Source: Nymphaea colorata (Eukaryota > Streptophyta > Magnoliopsida > Nymphaeales > Nymphaeaceae). Taken from it: a DNA stretch of 64,000 nucleotides. Positions 12,701 through 24,894 of the stretch are shown here, one piece after another. Every line of letters starts with the position of its first letter. Position 1 is the stretch's first letter. The notes beneath the pieces were generated by a model. The model was given only the letters and a program-made list of their open reading frames with translations. It ran no database searches and was not told where the DNA came from. The DNA is taken from contig NC_045145.1 of the NCBI RefSeq assembly GCF_008831285.2, positions 2,582,723-2,646,722 of the forward strand. The letters run 5' to 3'. A program made the translations under genes and the position numbers.

Positions 12701-13455
12701 TTTCTAAATTGTCGATTATCAGAATGACTCATTTTACAGTAATGACCAAGGGTAAAACTGAAAAGCCTTTATTGCACGCCGGGCCAAACTAAACTTGGAA
12801 ATACTCTGGTGAAATGCATGGGATTGAAACTATGCTAAGAAACTTAAATCGAACTCTTAGATCAACCAGAAATTAGCTCGGAAGTTGATTCCACTGACTG
12901 ACATGTTTGGAATTGGAAATCCGTAGTGAACTTATAAAAAATGCAATTATGCTCAATTTAGGAAGATTAAACTCGAACAAACTGAGGGTCCTCAGATCTA
13001 CTGCTGAAGAACATGATACTATCTCAGTGCGGGCTGATTTATCTAGATTCAAGCAAAATTAAGCTTGCATCCTGCCAAATGTGTAACAGTGACACTACTC
13101 TGCCATGAGAATTGCACTAGAACTGAAATATAGACCCCACTACTCTGGAATACTTAGATTGCACTAAGAGGATCATAACTTGAGCCTGGCCAGATTTAAC
13201 AAGGTCCTAGTGACTTATAAATACCAGGTAACTTGAGTTAATGAGCTGCTAAGGTTAAAGTAAGCTGGTTCTGGGATACGCAAAGGTTGACAAGCTAACT
13301 CTAACGGCTCCTAAGGACTTGTAAAGGTGAGAATTGCTTTAATTGAACAAGCTTTAAGTAATTCTTAGAGTCTTGAAGGTTTACTAAAATTCAATGACAA
13401 AATGGTCATTTTGAATGATAGCAACAACCTAGGTGATCTTGGTTGTAGCTGTTCA
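9795..13455. other. Repeat-like non-coding region, host of the LARD insertion
   Basis: No coding motif was recognised. The region is wordy and repetitive, with CCTAGG/GACCTGG words at 10000-10760 and AGATCTGGATC-like words at 12190-12430. It has a GA-rich stretch at 11030-11130. It resembles decayed non-coding retroelement sequence. The LARD at 13461 interrupts it, and the interrupted sequence resumes at 22229. Confidence 0.4.
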
Positions 13456-14304
13456 GGCACTGTTATCACCCCAAATTTTTCAAAAAAGATAGTATTGCAT
13501 TTCACACAAACAAAATTCTCAGATTTTTCATTTGGATTTAATTTTTAGACCCAAAACAAATTCGCGACTATTCACCAAAACAAATAATTAGTCCAAGTCC
13601 AAATGCAAAATTTAAATTCAAAACCCAACTTTAGATGTTATATTCAAATTCAAAATCCATCTCTCATATCCAAATTAGATCCAAAACCCAATCATACACC
13701 GAAATTGCAATTACAAACTGAAAATCCAAAAATGAGATCAAACAAGAAAATATGATTTTATTGAGCGCCGTGTGCACATGCACGAACTTTCCTTTTGTTT
13801 TATGTTTCGTTATCGCATCACAATTTATATATATATTTTTGAGTTCAAACCACTCACTAGAACACATCGGTTACCAATCGAACCCAATCCGGACGTAAAA
13901 CGAGCCCGAAATCACTCAAGACGGAGTCGGCCCCATTTGTAACAAAAGTGAATTTTTTCTCATTTAAATACACATTTAAAGATAGGATTTCTATGCTTTT
14001 TCTTATTTTATTTTAGAAACAAACCCCTTGAAGGCCAGGGAGGCGACTCTGCTTCTATTAGTCCAAACGAGACAATAAGGGGGGCATTTCGACCCCTTCT
14101 TCATTAAACTCAGCTCAAGTGTCGCGTGCACTCGAGCAACATTCATGCTCGAGCATCGCTCGTCATGCGTCTTCAGTGCGTAAGCACCGTGGGCACTGTC
14201 CCGAGCGGTCGAATACGTGGTCGTGAGTGCTCAAGTGTTGCACATCGCACTAACCACGTGCTACGCACCCCACACCACGTGTAAGCACTGCGGGCCTGCA
14301 CATT

Positions 14305-14563
14305 GTGCAGATAGGGATGGGCATCAGGCCGGGCCGGCTTGGTAAGACCATGCCTGGGTCGACTCCGGGGGGAGGGGAAGGGGGAAGTAGGAGAGGCGTA
14401 GGATGGGGGACGGGAGGAGGAGGAGGCGGAGGATGGGAGGAGGAGGAGGAGGAGGATGGGGGACGGGAGGAGGAGGAGGAGGATGGGGGATGGGAGGAGG
14501 AGCATGGGGGCCGGGCCGGGTACCCGGTTGCGGCCTGGCCCGATGCCCAAGCCTAAGTGCAGA
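14305..14563. mobile_element. hAT-like MITE nested in LARD LTR1
   Basis: The inserted segment 14312-14556 has inverted ends: left tagggatgggcatcaggcc, and right, reversed, ttaggcttgggcatcgggcc. It is flanked by gtgcaga at 14305-14311 and 14557-14563, consistent with an 8-bp hAT duplication with one changed base. The sequence is absent at the equivalent place in LTR2. The interior is an unusual G-rich tract of gga repeats (14375-14510) followed by ggccgggccggg words. It is non-coding; the Gly/Glu-rich frames across it are composition artefacts. Confidence 0.7.
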
Positions 14564-16133
14564 CCCTTTTTATTGTTTAAAACCACCCCTTAGGGGGCTG
14601 TTTTGATACTATTGACTGGGCTTGAGCCCTGCCTACACCCCAAAGGGGTATTTGCAAGGCTAATGGTCAATCCAAGTTAGTCAAAACCTATTTTAAACAA
14701 ATTCAAAATCATTCAAAAATACTTAGAATTCACATGAAAATGTTGTTAAATTAAAAAAAAAATCAATTGTGAGTTTTGGCTCCAAAAATCTCTATAAATA
14801 CACCCACAATCTCCTTTCTTAAGCATAAGGTAATCCTAAGGAAACCTCTAGTGCTTTCTCACTTGAAATTTAGATTTCTCTTTAGCTCTCTATTTATATT
14901 TCTCTCTTCTTCTTCAACCTTAAGGGCAAGCTTCTACAACTTTCACTTTCCAAGGCAGCAAGCCCCATTTGTGGAGGCTTTGGGATCATCATAAGTAAGA
15001 AATTCATCTTCTAAAATCATTCTTATTGGAGGTACATATTCAATATTCAAATTCACTTCTTTTCCTTACTTTCTCCCCTCTTCATCTCACCATGGCCTAT
15101 GAGATAGCTCTCAAATCTCTTCTTTGGAGTAAAGAGATATTCTTGAATGCACTGATAACATGGAAGGTGAAATGGGATTTCATTTTAGGATTGAAACATT
15201 AAACGTTACTTTCTTTTGAGATATTATTCATGAATAGTTGATAGATTTTTCCTGCTTATAGACAATGAGCAGTGAGAATAAGTGTTTGGGTTGGAATTTT
15301 TTCATTCTTATGTTGGTTTTTGAGATTGGGATTTGTCCAACCTGAGAAAGCCCTTCACAAATATGTACATGTTAAAGTGTATGTTTATGTCATTCTCACG
15401 TTTAGTTTCTTTTTTAATCACCTGATTAGGGACCCCCAATGAGTGCTTTTGTACGACGCCATAGGCTCTTGCATTAGCCCAAGTTCCTCTTCAGCCTACA
15501 TAGAAAAGTCAAAGTCGAATATTTTCAAGTTATATATGTATATACATGTTATATACGTATATGTGTGCAAGAATATCTTTTTTTGTCTTTCTCTCTCTAT
15601 GATTCAACAAATTCTTTCATGAATATTCGTATATATATATATATATTCCTCTATCTCTCTCTCTCTCTCTTTTTCTAAGATCTTCTTCTCCCTCTTCATT
15701 TGAGTTAATCCTCTCTTTTCACAATTTTTCATACACATAATCATAAATAAATAAATAAATATATATATATAAAGATATGTGTTTCCTTTACTTTTTAAAT
15801 CTTTTTTTTGGTGAATTGAAAAATCTCTTTCTCTCTCTCTTTTTCTCTATTCCTCTTGGATTAAAATATTTCCTCTTTCCATTCTTTTAGATATTGTTAT
15901 CTCGAGATCTAGTAACGACCCAATATTGGAATCATGTTTGGTTGTTCACAACCTCATTCCATTTTCAAATTTTTTTTCTCTTTTCATAAAAATACTTATG
16001 ACAAATATATAAAGAAAAATGAGAAACTCATATGTATGTTGTGGTAGGAATATTTTTAGATGAATGTTATGGTATGAATGGATGATTTGTTTTTAATCAT
16101 GTAGAGTCAACACATTTTTACACCCACATTCAC

Positions 16134-16330
16134 TTAACATCACTAGTGAAGCCAGAAATTTTTTTTAGTGGGGGCACTCATTCAATACCTTTAATTTTTT
16201 TGGGGCACTTACATATATGGCAATCAAATATATCAAAACATTAACATATATATTAAACAAATTTTGTGAGGTTAGTGTGGGCAACTGCCCACAGCAGTGA
16301 CCATGTGGTTACGCCACTGATTAACATCAC
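16134..16330. mobile_element. hAT-like MITE (177 bp) nested in LARD LTR1
   Basis: The segment 16144-16320 is absent from LTR2 and is flanked by ttaacatcac at 16134-16143 and 16321-16330. Its ends are imperfect inverted repeats: left agtgaagcca, and right, reversed, agtggcgtaacca. They resemble the CAGTGGCG ends of a MITE type that I associate with hAT elements. The direct repeat includes more bases than the usual 8-bp TSD, so the exact edges are uncertain by one or two bases. Confidence 0.65.
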
Positions 16331-16810
16331 AAATTGTCACAAGCACATCTCTAAAATATCTTAAGCAATATGAGGCGGAGTTCTAGGTAGGTAGTAACCG
16401 AATTAGAACAAAATCTCAAGTCTACTTAATATCTTAGGAAAACACTAAATTTTCCTCAAAAAATGATCTTCGAAGGTTTTCAAATGATATTTGTAAAGAT
16501 TCAAAATTCAAAATTTCTCAAATCAAAACGTTTTACTCAAATGATTCTTCAAAACTTTCTCTAAAATTTGAAACATTAAATGTTCAACACTTTTCAAACA
16601 TCATACCGCATTTATAATAAAAAAATGTTTAAGCCAAAATGAAATGCATCAAGAGTAAACACCCTTAGATTGGTTACCCACAGTAAATGCACAGGGAATG
16701 GTCAATCCTCATACCGACGGGTGAGTTCCTTCCTCTATCATTTTAAAATAAAACCTCATTTTTCTGGAGCACTCCAAAAACCAAAATTGATTCTTTGGAG
16801 ATGCAAACAG

Positions 16811-16830
16811 ATGGCGACCGTGATGGGACC
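16811..16830 (+). other. Primer-binding site of the LARD
   Basis: Directly after LTR1 the sequence reads tggcgaccgtgatggga. The start TGGCGAC is found in the PBS of several plant Ty3/gypsy and derivative elements and would pair with the 3' end of a tRNA. The tRNA identity was not determined. Confidence 0.55.
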
Positions 16831-19304
16831 CGTCATCATTTTGCTATGATTATCGTTGATGCATTTACACTAACTTGAACATCTTATATATTGCCGATAA
16901 TAAAACATGTCCTCTTCTTTGGCCTTGACCCCATCGGCATTTCATTACATTACTTGGTGATTGTATTTGCTTTATTTATTGCATATAAGACTAATTGAAG
17001 AGGATCATTCATGTTCACTTAGATCTAAGATCAAATATAACCCTCTTTAATTTATGACTTCATTGAAAAACAATGTTTGTTCTTCTACTTATTTGAATCA
17101 CCATCTTAGAAAACACTGCATTAGGGATAACCAATTTTGCATGTTTACTCATATTTCAAAAACTTTCCGTACATATTTGTCCCGGTTATCATGTTGTTGA
17201 GCTCGGTCTTAGGCAATAGCACAAGACTAAGCCTTACAACTTGACTACACCTTGAGCAGGAAAGCCCCCTCGTTAGTGCCATAAGTAATAATTTATGGTA
17301 TATTAATGGGTGACCAATGGAAAATAAAAAACCTAGCTTTTAGTTGCCTAATGGATGAGTCTATGCTCGTACTAAGCCTCTTGACTAAGTTATATTGGTA
17401 TATATTATATAGAATTATCATAATTGATCAACCGAACTTAATTAGGGTCCTATCCTCCTTTTTCAAATATATGCATGATATGTGATTATAAAGTGTTGGA
17501 TGTTTATTATGGTATGATGAATGCATACCACACTCTTTGATCAATTTACATTCTATGTTCCTCATTTAAATCAATGTCTTCTTCATTCATCTCTATCTAA
17601 TCTTCAAAATGACCAAGCCATAAGCTCATGCTTTAATCCTACTACCCAAGTGACATTGATTTTTGAAATTCTATCATTCCGCAAATCCATTTTTTTTAGA
17701 ATTGCTTCAAAATCTACATTTTATCATACCTTGTCAATCCTCAGTTATTCATTTGTCTAAACTTCTATTAATGAACAAGATAGCCATCTATTGGCTTAAT
17801 TATCAACTTTGTTTGACTCAGGTCATGCATTTTTTTTTCCTCATTTTTATTTAACCAACTAATTTTCTAGCTTCAATACCCATAGTGTGTCGTTTTTCCC
17901 ATTTTACTACTTTCATGATTTTATTGGGTCATCATTTATTCCAAGTTGATTACCAATCTTTGCTTTACTCCATTATATTCTGTTTTCAATCGTCGGACAC
18001 TTGATTTTGACTTATTCATTCACCCCTATTGAGTCTACATCTTCCTGAATCAAACCTCATATATTTATACTTTGCTTGAGATTTAATCATTTCAAAATTA
18101 AGATTCTTCAGAAGTAATAGATTGCTCATAATTTTCTCTATTTTTCTATATTATCAACTTGATATCTCGCTATAAGAATCAATATTTACCGATTATGTTC
18201 TTACAACAGATTTCTTTCCTACAAGCTTTGTCCCAATTGCTTGTCGAATCAAAATTTGTTTTATACCTAAACTCATACGCTTGATGCTACCTTTCACCCT
18301 CATTTTCTTATTAGCAAAAAAAATACATCAATTTTCTTCATATAATTTTGTCTACACCTTCTTTTATTGGGGCATTTTCCATTATTTTCTTTGCCTCTGT
18401 CTCAATCCAAGACATCAACCAACTACAATCCAAGACATCAACCAACTATCTTTTACCCAGTACATTGGCACATTCTATTTTGAACCAGATCCTCTCCCTT
18501 ACAGTCATGGCAATTGCTAACATTTGGGGCATTTTTGCAATTATAATATTTTGAGGCATTTTCTAAATTGCATTTGCAACATATATTTTTCTCTTACAAT
18601 CATCCTTGTCGATCAAGAAAATGTTCATATCTCAATCAAATCAACTCAGCTGCTAAGCTAAAGATTTGATCAAGCGTGATTCTGCCTTTAGGTTTGGGGC
18701 ATTCTAAAGCTAACTCAACCTTGTCACTAGACAAGGGGATCTTATGAAACAAGCGCAACTTTGCCGTTTGGTCAAGGGCTTTCAAAGCAAGCTCAACCCC
18801 AGTTAGTTTGGGGAATTTTACTAAGCAAAGTTCAAAATCCAACCTTCAGTGAAAACTTCACCATAAGGCACTCGAGGTGATAGGAAATCTTTTTGTCACG
18901 AACAGTGTAGGAGCAATAAGGTCTCATTCCTGACTTTAACAAAGGTATTCAAGGTGACGAGGGTTCTTTCCTCGCATTGCCACTTGTTATCGAGCAAACC
19001 ATTCAGAAAAGGAGTAAAACCTGAAATTATGGACAAAAGAACAACCCACACATGTAAGGGGTTAAACCCACAATGCAAGTCAAAGCAACCCATTCAACAA
19101 AGAGGTAAAACTTAAAATTATGGACAAAAGAGCAACCCACGTAGGTAAGGGGTTAAACCTACAATATAAGCTCAAACGGCCCATTCAAGTAAAAGGTTGA
19201 CCCTGAAATGTGCTTCCAATATTTTTAATTTTTAGCCAAATTTTTGTTGATCAAAATTTGTAGTGCTTACCTTTGCCACTAACCACGGATTACACCGGCT
19301 TAGC
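16831..19304 (+). other. LARD internal region, non-coding
   Basis: The region is about 2.5 kb between PBS and PPT. Six-frame reading shows no zinc knuckle, protease, reverse transcriptase, RNase H or integrase motif. Near 18640-19180 the sequence has a loose internal repetition: words such as ggacaaaagagcaaccca and gtaaggggttaaac recur about 120 bp apart. Such internal repeats may serve packaging or replication, but that is inference. Confidence 0.6.
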
Positions 19305-19320
19305 AGTAAAGAGGGGCATC
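19305..19320 (+). other. Polypurine tract of the LARD
   Basis: The purine run aaagagggg, followed by catc, precedes the first bases of LTR2 (tgttttcacc). It marks the plus-strand priming site and supports the 3' LTR start at 19321. Confidence 0.6.
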
Positions 19321-22223
19321 TGTTTTCACCCCAAATGTTTCAAAAAAGGTAGTGTTCCATTCTCACTGAAACAAAATTCTCAAATTTTTCATTTGGATTT
19401 AATTTTTAGACCCAAAACAAATAACTAGTCCAAGTCCAAACGTAAAATTCAAATTCAAAACCCAACTTTAGACGTGAGATTCAAATTCAAAATCTATCTC
19501 TCATATACAAATTAGATCCAAAACCCAATCCTAGACCAAAATTGAGAATTTCAAACTGAAAATCAAATGAGATCCAAACAATAAAATTTGATGCTTTTGA
19601 TCATTATGTGCACATGCGCATCCTTTTGTTTTATGTTTTGTTATCACGTCAAAAAAAATATTTTTGAGCTCAAACCACTTGCTAGGCCGACGACCAATTG
19701 AACCCAATGCAGACATCAAATGAGCCCAAAATCACTTAAGATGGAGTCAGCCCCGTTTTGTAACAAAAATCATTTTTACCCCTTGTAAATACACATTTAA
19801 AAATAGGATCTATGTTTTTTCTTATTTTAATTTAGAAACCAACCCCTTGGAGGCTAGGGAGGCAAAATCTCCCCTTTTATTGGACCAAAGGAGACAATAT
19901 AGGGGGCATTTTTGGCCCCCTCTTCTCTAAACTCGGCTTGAGTGTCATGTGCACTCGAGCATTCTTCGTGCTCAAGCATCGCTCAGTGCACATTGTGAGT
20001 GCTCGAGCATCGCACGACACTCTATGACCACGCGCAATGTACCGCATGCTGCGCGTGGCAGAGTTACATCGAGCTATGGTCTATTACACTGTGCAAGCTT
20101 TTTTTCTTATTAAAAACAGCCCCTTGGTGGTGGTTTTGGTATTACTGGGTGGGCATTAGCCCTGCCCATACCCCAAAGAGGTATTTGTGGGGCTAATAGC
20201 CAATCCCACTAAGTCAAAACCTATTTTCAAAAATTCAAAATCATTAAAAAAATACTTGGAATTTACTTGAAAATGTTGTTAAATTAAAAAAAAAATCAAC
20301 TTTTGAGTTTTGGCTTCAAAACTCTCTATAAATACCCCCACAATCTGCTCTCTTAGGCATGAGCTAATCCTTAGGGAACCTCCAATGTTTTTTCACTCGA
20401 CATCTAGATTTCTCCTTAGCCCTCTATTTCTATTTCTCTTCTTCTTCTTCTTCAACCTTGAGAGCAAGCTTCTACAACTTCCACTCTCCAAAGGAGCAAG
20501 CCAATTTGAGGAAGCTTTGAAATTATACAAAGTAAGAGATTCATCTTCTAAAATCATTCTTATTAAGGTATGCATTCAATACCCGAATCCATTTCTTTTC
20601 TTTATTTTCTCCCTTCATCTCCCCATGGCCATATAAGGTAGCTCTTAAATCTCCTATTCGGAGTCAAGAGCTATTCTTGAGTGCACCGAGAACATGAGAA
20701 GGTGAAAGAGGATTTCATATTAGGATTGAAAGATGTTTCTCTCTTCTCTTGAATGTTACTTTGTTTTCAAATATTATTCATGCATAGTTTATTGTTTTTT
20801 CTTATTTATATACAAATGAGTGGTCAGAATGAGTGTTTGGGTTGGGATATGTTCATTCTTATGTTGATTTTTGAGGTTGAGATATGTCCATTCCGGAAAA
20901 GCCCTTCACGAATATGTACATGTTAAAGTGCATGTTCATCTCATTCTCACAGTCTTTTTAATCACCCGAGTAGGGACCCCAATGAGTGCTTTCTTATGTC
21001 GCTTTTCATTTCATGTATGTTTGATTTTCTTCGAAATAATTATGGTTTTATGTTCATGTGTGATAATATTTGGAATAATGTTTTTCAAAAGATTTTTGAA
21101 AGCAAGAACCCCCTTTAATGAGGTCTTGGAGACTTAGCTTAGGCTCTTACATGAGCCCAAGTTCTTCTCCGGCCTACATATACGTGTTTATGACAACCTC
21201 TCCACCTCTCTCTCTTTGTCTTTTTCTAAGATCGTCTTTTCCCTCTCCGTTTGAGTTAATACTTTCTTTTCACAAGCTTTCATATACATAAGCACACACA
21301 CACATATTATATATATATATAAAGATACATATGTCCCTCTCTTCTTAAATCTTTTATTTGGTGAATTGCAAAAATTCTTTCTCTCTCTTTCTATCTATTC
21401 CTCTCAGATTAAAATATTTCGTTTTTCCATTGTTTTGGATATTGTTCTCTCATGTTCAATGATTTTAACTTTCCATTTGCTGACTTTATGAAGAAAAAAA
21501 TCAAGTAATGACCCAATATTAGAATCATGTTTGATGGTCTACATCCTCATTCTATTTTCAATTTTTTTTTCTCTTTTCATGAAAATACTTATGACGACTA
21601 TATAAATAATAACAAGAAGCTTAGATATATATTGTCATAGGAATGCTTTTAGATAAATGTTACGGTAGGAAAGGATAATTTGCTTCTAATCATAGAAGGT
21701 CAATGCATTTATACACCCACATTCACTTAACATCACTGATGATCACAAGCACCTCTCTAAAAGAACTTGAGCAATATGAGATAGAACTCTAACTAGGTAA
21801 TAACTGAATTAGAGCAAAATCTCAAGCCTACTTAAAATCTTAAGAGAAAACTAAATTGACTTCAAAAAGTGATCTTTAAAGGTTTTCAAATGTTATTAAT
21901 AAAGATTTCTCAAATCAAAATTTTCCAAATCAAAATGTTTTACACTCTGAAATGATTCTTCAGAAATTTTCTCAAAAATTTGAAACATCAAATCTTCAAC
22001 ACTTTTCAAACATCACACTACATTTAGAATAAAAAGATGTTTAAACCAAAATAAAATGCATCAAGCATAAATATAGCCATTAGATTGGTTAGCCTCTGTA
22101 AAAGCACCAAAAATGGTCAATCCTCATGCAGACATGTAGTCCCTTTCTTTCTCATTTCAAAATAAAACTTCATTTTTTTGGAGCACTCCAAAAACCAAAA
22201 TAGTTTTTTTGGGGATGCAAATA
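19321..22223 (+). repeat. LARD 3' LTR (2903 bp)
   Basis: This is a direct repeat of 13461-16809 without the two MITEs. Similarity is clear along the whole length but with many substitutions and small gaps, so the insertion is old. Its last bases are gcaaata instead of gcaaaca, a decayed CA end. The 5-bp duplication ggcac follows at once. Confidence 0.85.
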
Positions 22224-22228
22224 GGCAC

Positions 22229-24890
22229 CTAATTTTCGTTCTTGTCAGTGGCCCCCCGCATTTCAACTGCCTTTAGAAAATCAGATAAAAAACCTCATAG
22301 TCATTTGGTCATGGTGAAACATTGTGGTTTTTACAGTATCTCACCTTTGGCTTTTTTATTTTAAACTTCACTCCCATTCTACTCTCTATTAACTAAATCT
22401 TATTCAAAATAAGCACAACTTCCTTTTTCTGCCTTGCACATCACTTAACCCTTGTTTTTGTTGTCTACATGTGATGATGGATATCTGCAGGTTGATGCTA
22501 GTGGAGTTTTTGATATCTGCACGCATTTTTGTGTGGCATTTTTATTATGTCACGAACGTTGATGTAATTTGTGATCATTTGCATGGGACAGGGTTCCGGC
22601 TGTAAGGGTTTTTTTAATTTGAGGTCATGTCCAGTGGGTTTCGGTTATGTACTCCTTAAACCCTTGCGGGCATATGTAACTACGCAGCAAGATGGTCTGC
22701 AGTAGCGGATGCGAGATACTAATCAGTGATATCCGACACACTGCATTTCTTGTGTTGCAGAACGCATGCATGAGGGAAGCTTGTCATATTGCCTTCGTCA
22801 TAGAAATCATCCAATTAGCTAGGAGGTGATGTAACGAACCAGTTGGTAGAGCCCTTCCCCAAGTTATTAATGAATGGAAGTTTTGGGCAGAATGCTGGCT
22901 AGAGTATGTCACCCTGCACAGTAGTTAGGAGATTGAATTAGGAAGCTTAATCTTGACAGTATTCTCTCTTGGACTTAATAAACATTCATATCACTTGAAT
23001 TGTGTTATTGTTTCAAAAATTCTCCTCCCCTTTTAAATTCTTCTTCATAGTTTTCAAATTGCATTTTGGAAAACCAACTTCAAAACTAAACCACTACAAA
23101 GCCCTCGCTATGAACTTTAACTAGAACTAAATTGCTACACTTGATCTTGGCGAGGAGGCCAGCTAGAAAGGCATACTCTGGCTAAAGTTCTCCCTATTTG
23201 GCGACAACAAATGACTCATTGGAACCTCAATTTGGGGTTTAAATGATTGAAAGCAGAAGATTGAGCATGTATTTTAAAGTTCTAAATCTTTTACAAAAAC
23301 CGGCAGTAGGAAAAAAATACAACGGATCTTCTCCCCTTTAGACTTTGAGAGTGTCTAATACAAGGCATAGAGATGAAACCTTATAAATAAAATTTTCTCA
23401 CTCTAAAACTATTATAACTTTCAAGGTTTTCTTGATGAGCCAAGGATCCAACACAAGAAAAACTCTCTGTTGTTCTCCAGCCTTAGTCCACCTTTCTGGA
23501 TCCACAAATCTAAATCCATTTTTAGAACTTTTTCTTAAATCAATTACGTATTTTAGAAGGTCCAACTTGAACTCCGAAACTAGAAATAATAATCCCAAGT
23601 CTAAATATTTCTTTCAAAGATATAATCCTGAAACTCTTTTTGAAAAGTGGATCCAAAATCTAAATCCAATTCCAAAAAATCATACCCAGATCAGAACAGA
23701 CCCCAGATCTAAAACATAGATCCAATATTTCAACTCAGTCCACTAATCCAAGCTCCAGATCCAGACCCAATAATGCTAGATCTGGATCAGATTGGACCAT
23801 TGATCCAAACCACCTAGACCTGGATCAGATCAAACAGCTGATCCAAACCCCGATCTAGATCCAAACATTTTACTCAAGGATCTGATCAACCTGATTATCC
23901 AAACTATAGATTCAGATCCATGCAACCAAGACCAGGATCAGATAAAACCCAAACCTCATATCCGGATTCAACAATTCAAGTTCATATTAGGTCAAACTTT
24001 TGATCATCCTAGCCCTACTTAATGGCTAGTTCAGGATTTGCTTCGATCTTGGATCCAAGTCTGACTTAGTCCCTTTTAAACTAGACTCGCAGATAGATCC
24101 AATCTCTCTAAGAAACTGCTTCTGCGTATCTACATACGCATTTACACCCATGGGACGACTTGAATGCTCACGCACACCATTAGCATATGAGTGATTAGAA
24201 AATCAGTACCCAGACTGCTGAATGTCAAAATCCAGTTGCAGAAAAAAGTACCATATCTCTAATATCTCTTAAGATACAACTAGCCATTTAAAAACTTTTA
24301 CAAAAACTTATCTCAAACAAAAAAAAGATGGTTAACAATAACAAGATTTTCCTTGTAATTTAAAGCTATATATAAATGCATAAAATTGAAAACGCTGTAT
24401 TTTCAACTTTGCATTTTCATTTTCGTTTTCCTTGAGTAATATTTAGATTATCCCTTAGGCGGATCAACCATGAGAAAGGCATGGCAAGGGCAAGATTTTG
24501 TACTAACAAAATGGATTCCATCTCCTTTTTTGGTCCGGCCTCTTTAAAACCGGAGGCGAGTCAAAGCTTTTCAATCTATATCGTCAAATCCCTCATTTAC
24601 ACGTATACAGCCCCCTATTGTGGGTAGAACAGTCAAATTTTGCTGCTTACAGTTTTTGGCGAACAATGGGTCTGATCCTTCCTTTATCTAGATTATATAA
24701 ATCTTAGTCCCGATGACCAGCAGCTTGCATGTTAAACTTGGAAGTATTTGATTTAAATCCGACTAGTCATTTGTGTTCACATAGGCTTGAGGATTAGATA
24801 CAGCCTTCCTTAATTTAGGTCGTTATTTATAAACAATGTATGCAAGTGTTTGCTCTTTATTTTACTTTTAATCTCATCTTAAGTGGCATT
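22229..24890. other. Non-coding continuation of the LARD host, rich in GATCC words
   Basis: No gene was recognised. At 23640-24070 the word atcca/gatcc recurs densely, echoing the agatctggatc words at 12190-12430 on the other side of the LARD. Near 24655 the sequence tttttggcgaacaatggg looks like a gypsy-type LTR end followed by a PBS. The host of the LARD may therefore itself be a decayed LTR element, but I could not find its paired LTR. Confidence 0.35.
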
Positions 24891-24894
24891 GCAT

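Larger units (their letters stand above)
13461..16809 (+). repeat. LARD 5' LTR (3349 bp)
   Basis: The LTR is about 450 bp longer than its partner at 19321-22223. Two nested insertions, at 14312-14556 and 16144-16320, with their target duplications, account for about 439 bp, leaving about 2910 bp against 2903 bp. It includes CT microsatellites around 15590-15670 and 15825-15845. A tataaata stretch at about 14794 might act as the promoter TATA box; LTR2 has the same word at about 20329. Confidence 0.85.
13456..22228 (+). mobile_element. LARD-type non-autonomous LTR retrotransposon with ~3-kb LTRs
   Basis: Two long direct repeats (13461-16809 and 19321-22223) begin with tgtt.tcaccccaaat and end in gatgcaaa(c/t)a. 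They flank a 2.5-kb internal region that starts with a PBS-like site and ends in a polypurine tract. A 5-bp target duplication, ggcac, brackets the whole at 13456-13460 and 22224-22228. No gag or pol motif was found in any part, so the element must be mobilised in trans. That is the definition of a large retrotransposon derivative. The strand is set by the PBS and PPT order. Confidence 0.85.

Noticed and set aside
14173-14606. Gly/Glu- and Pro/Ser-rich proteins
   Set aside because: They are translations of the GGA-rich core of a MITE in three frames; composition alone keeps them open.
16810-19320. Degenerate gag-pol in the large LTR element
   Set aside because: Six-frame reading found no zinc knuckle, DTG/DSG, YVDD or integrase motif, even allowing for frameshifts.
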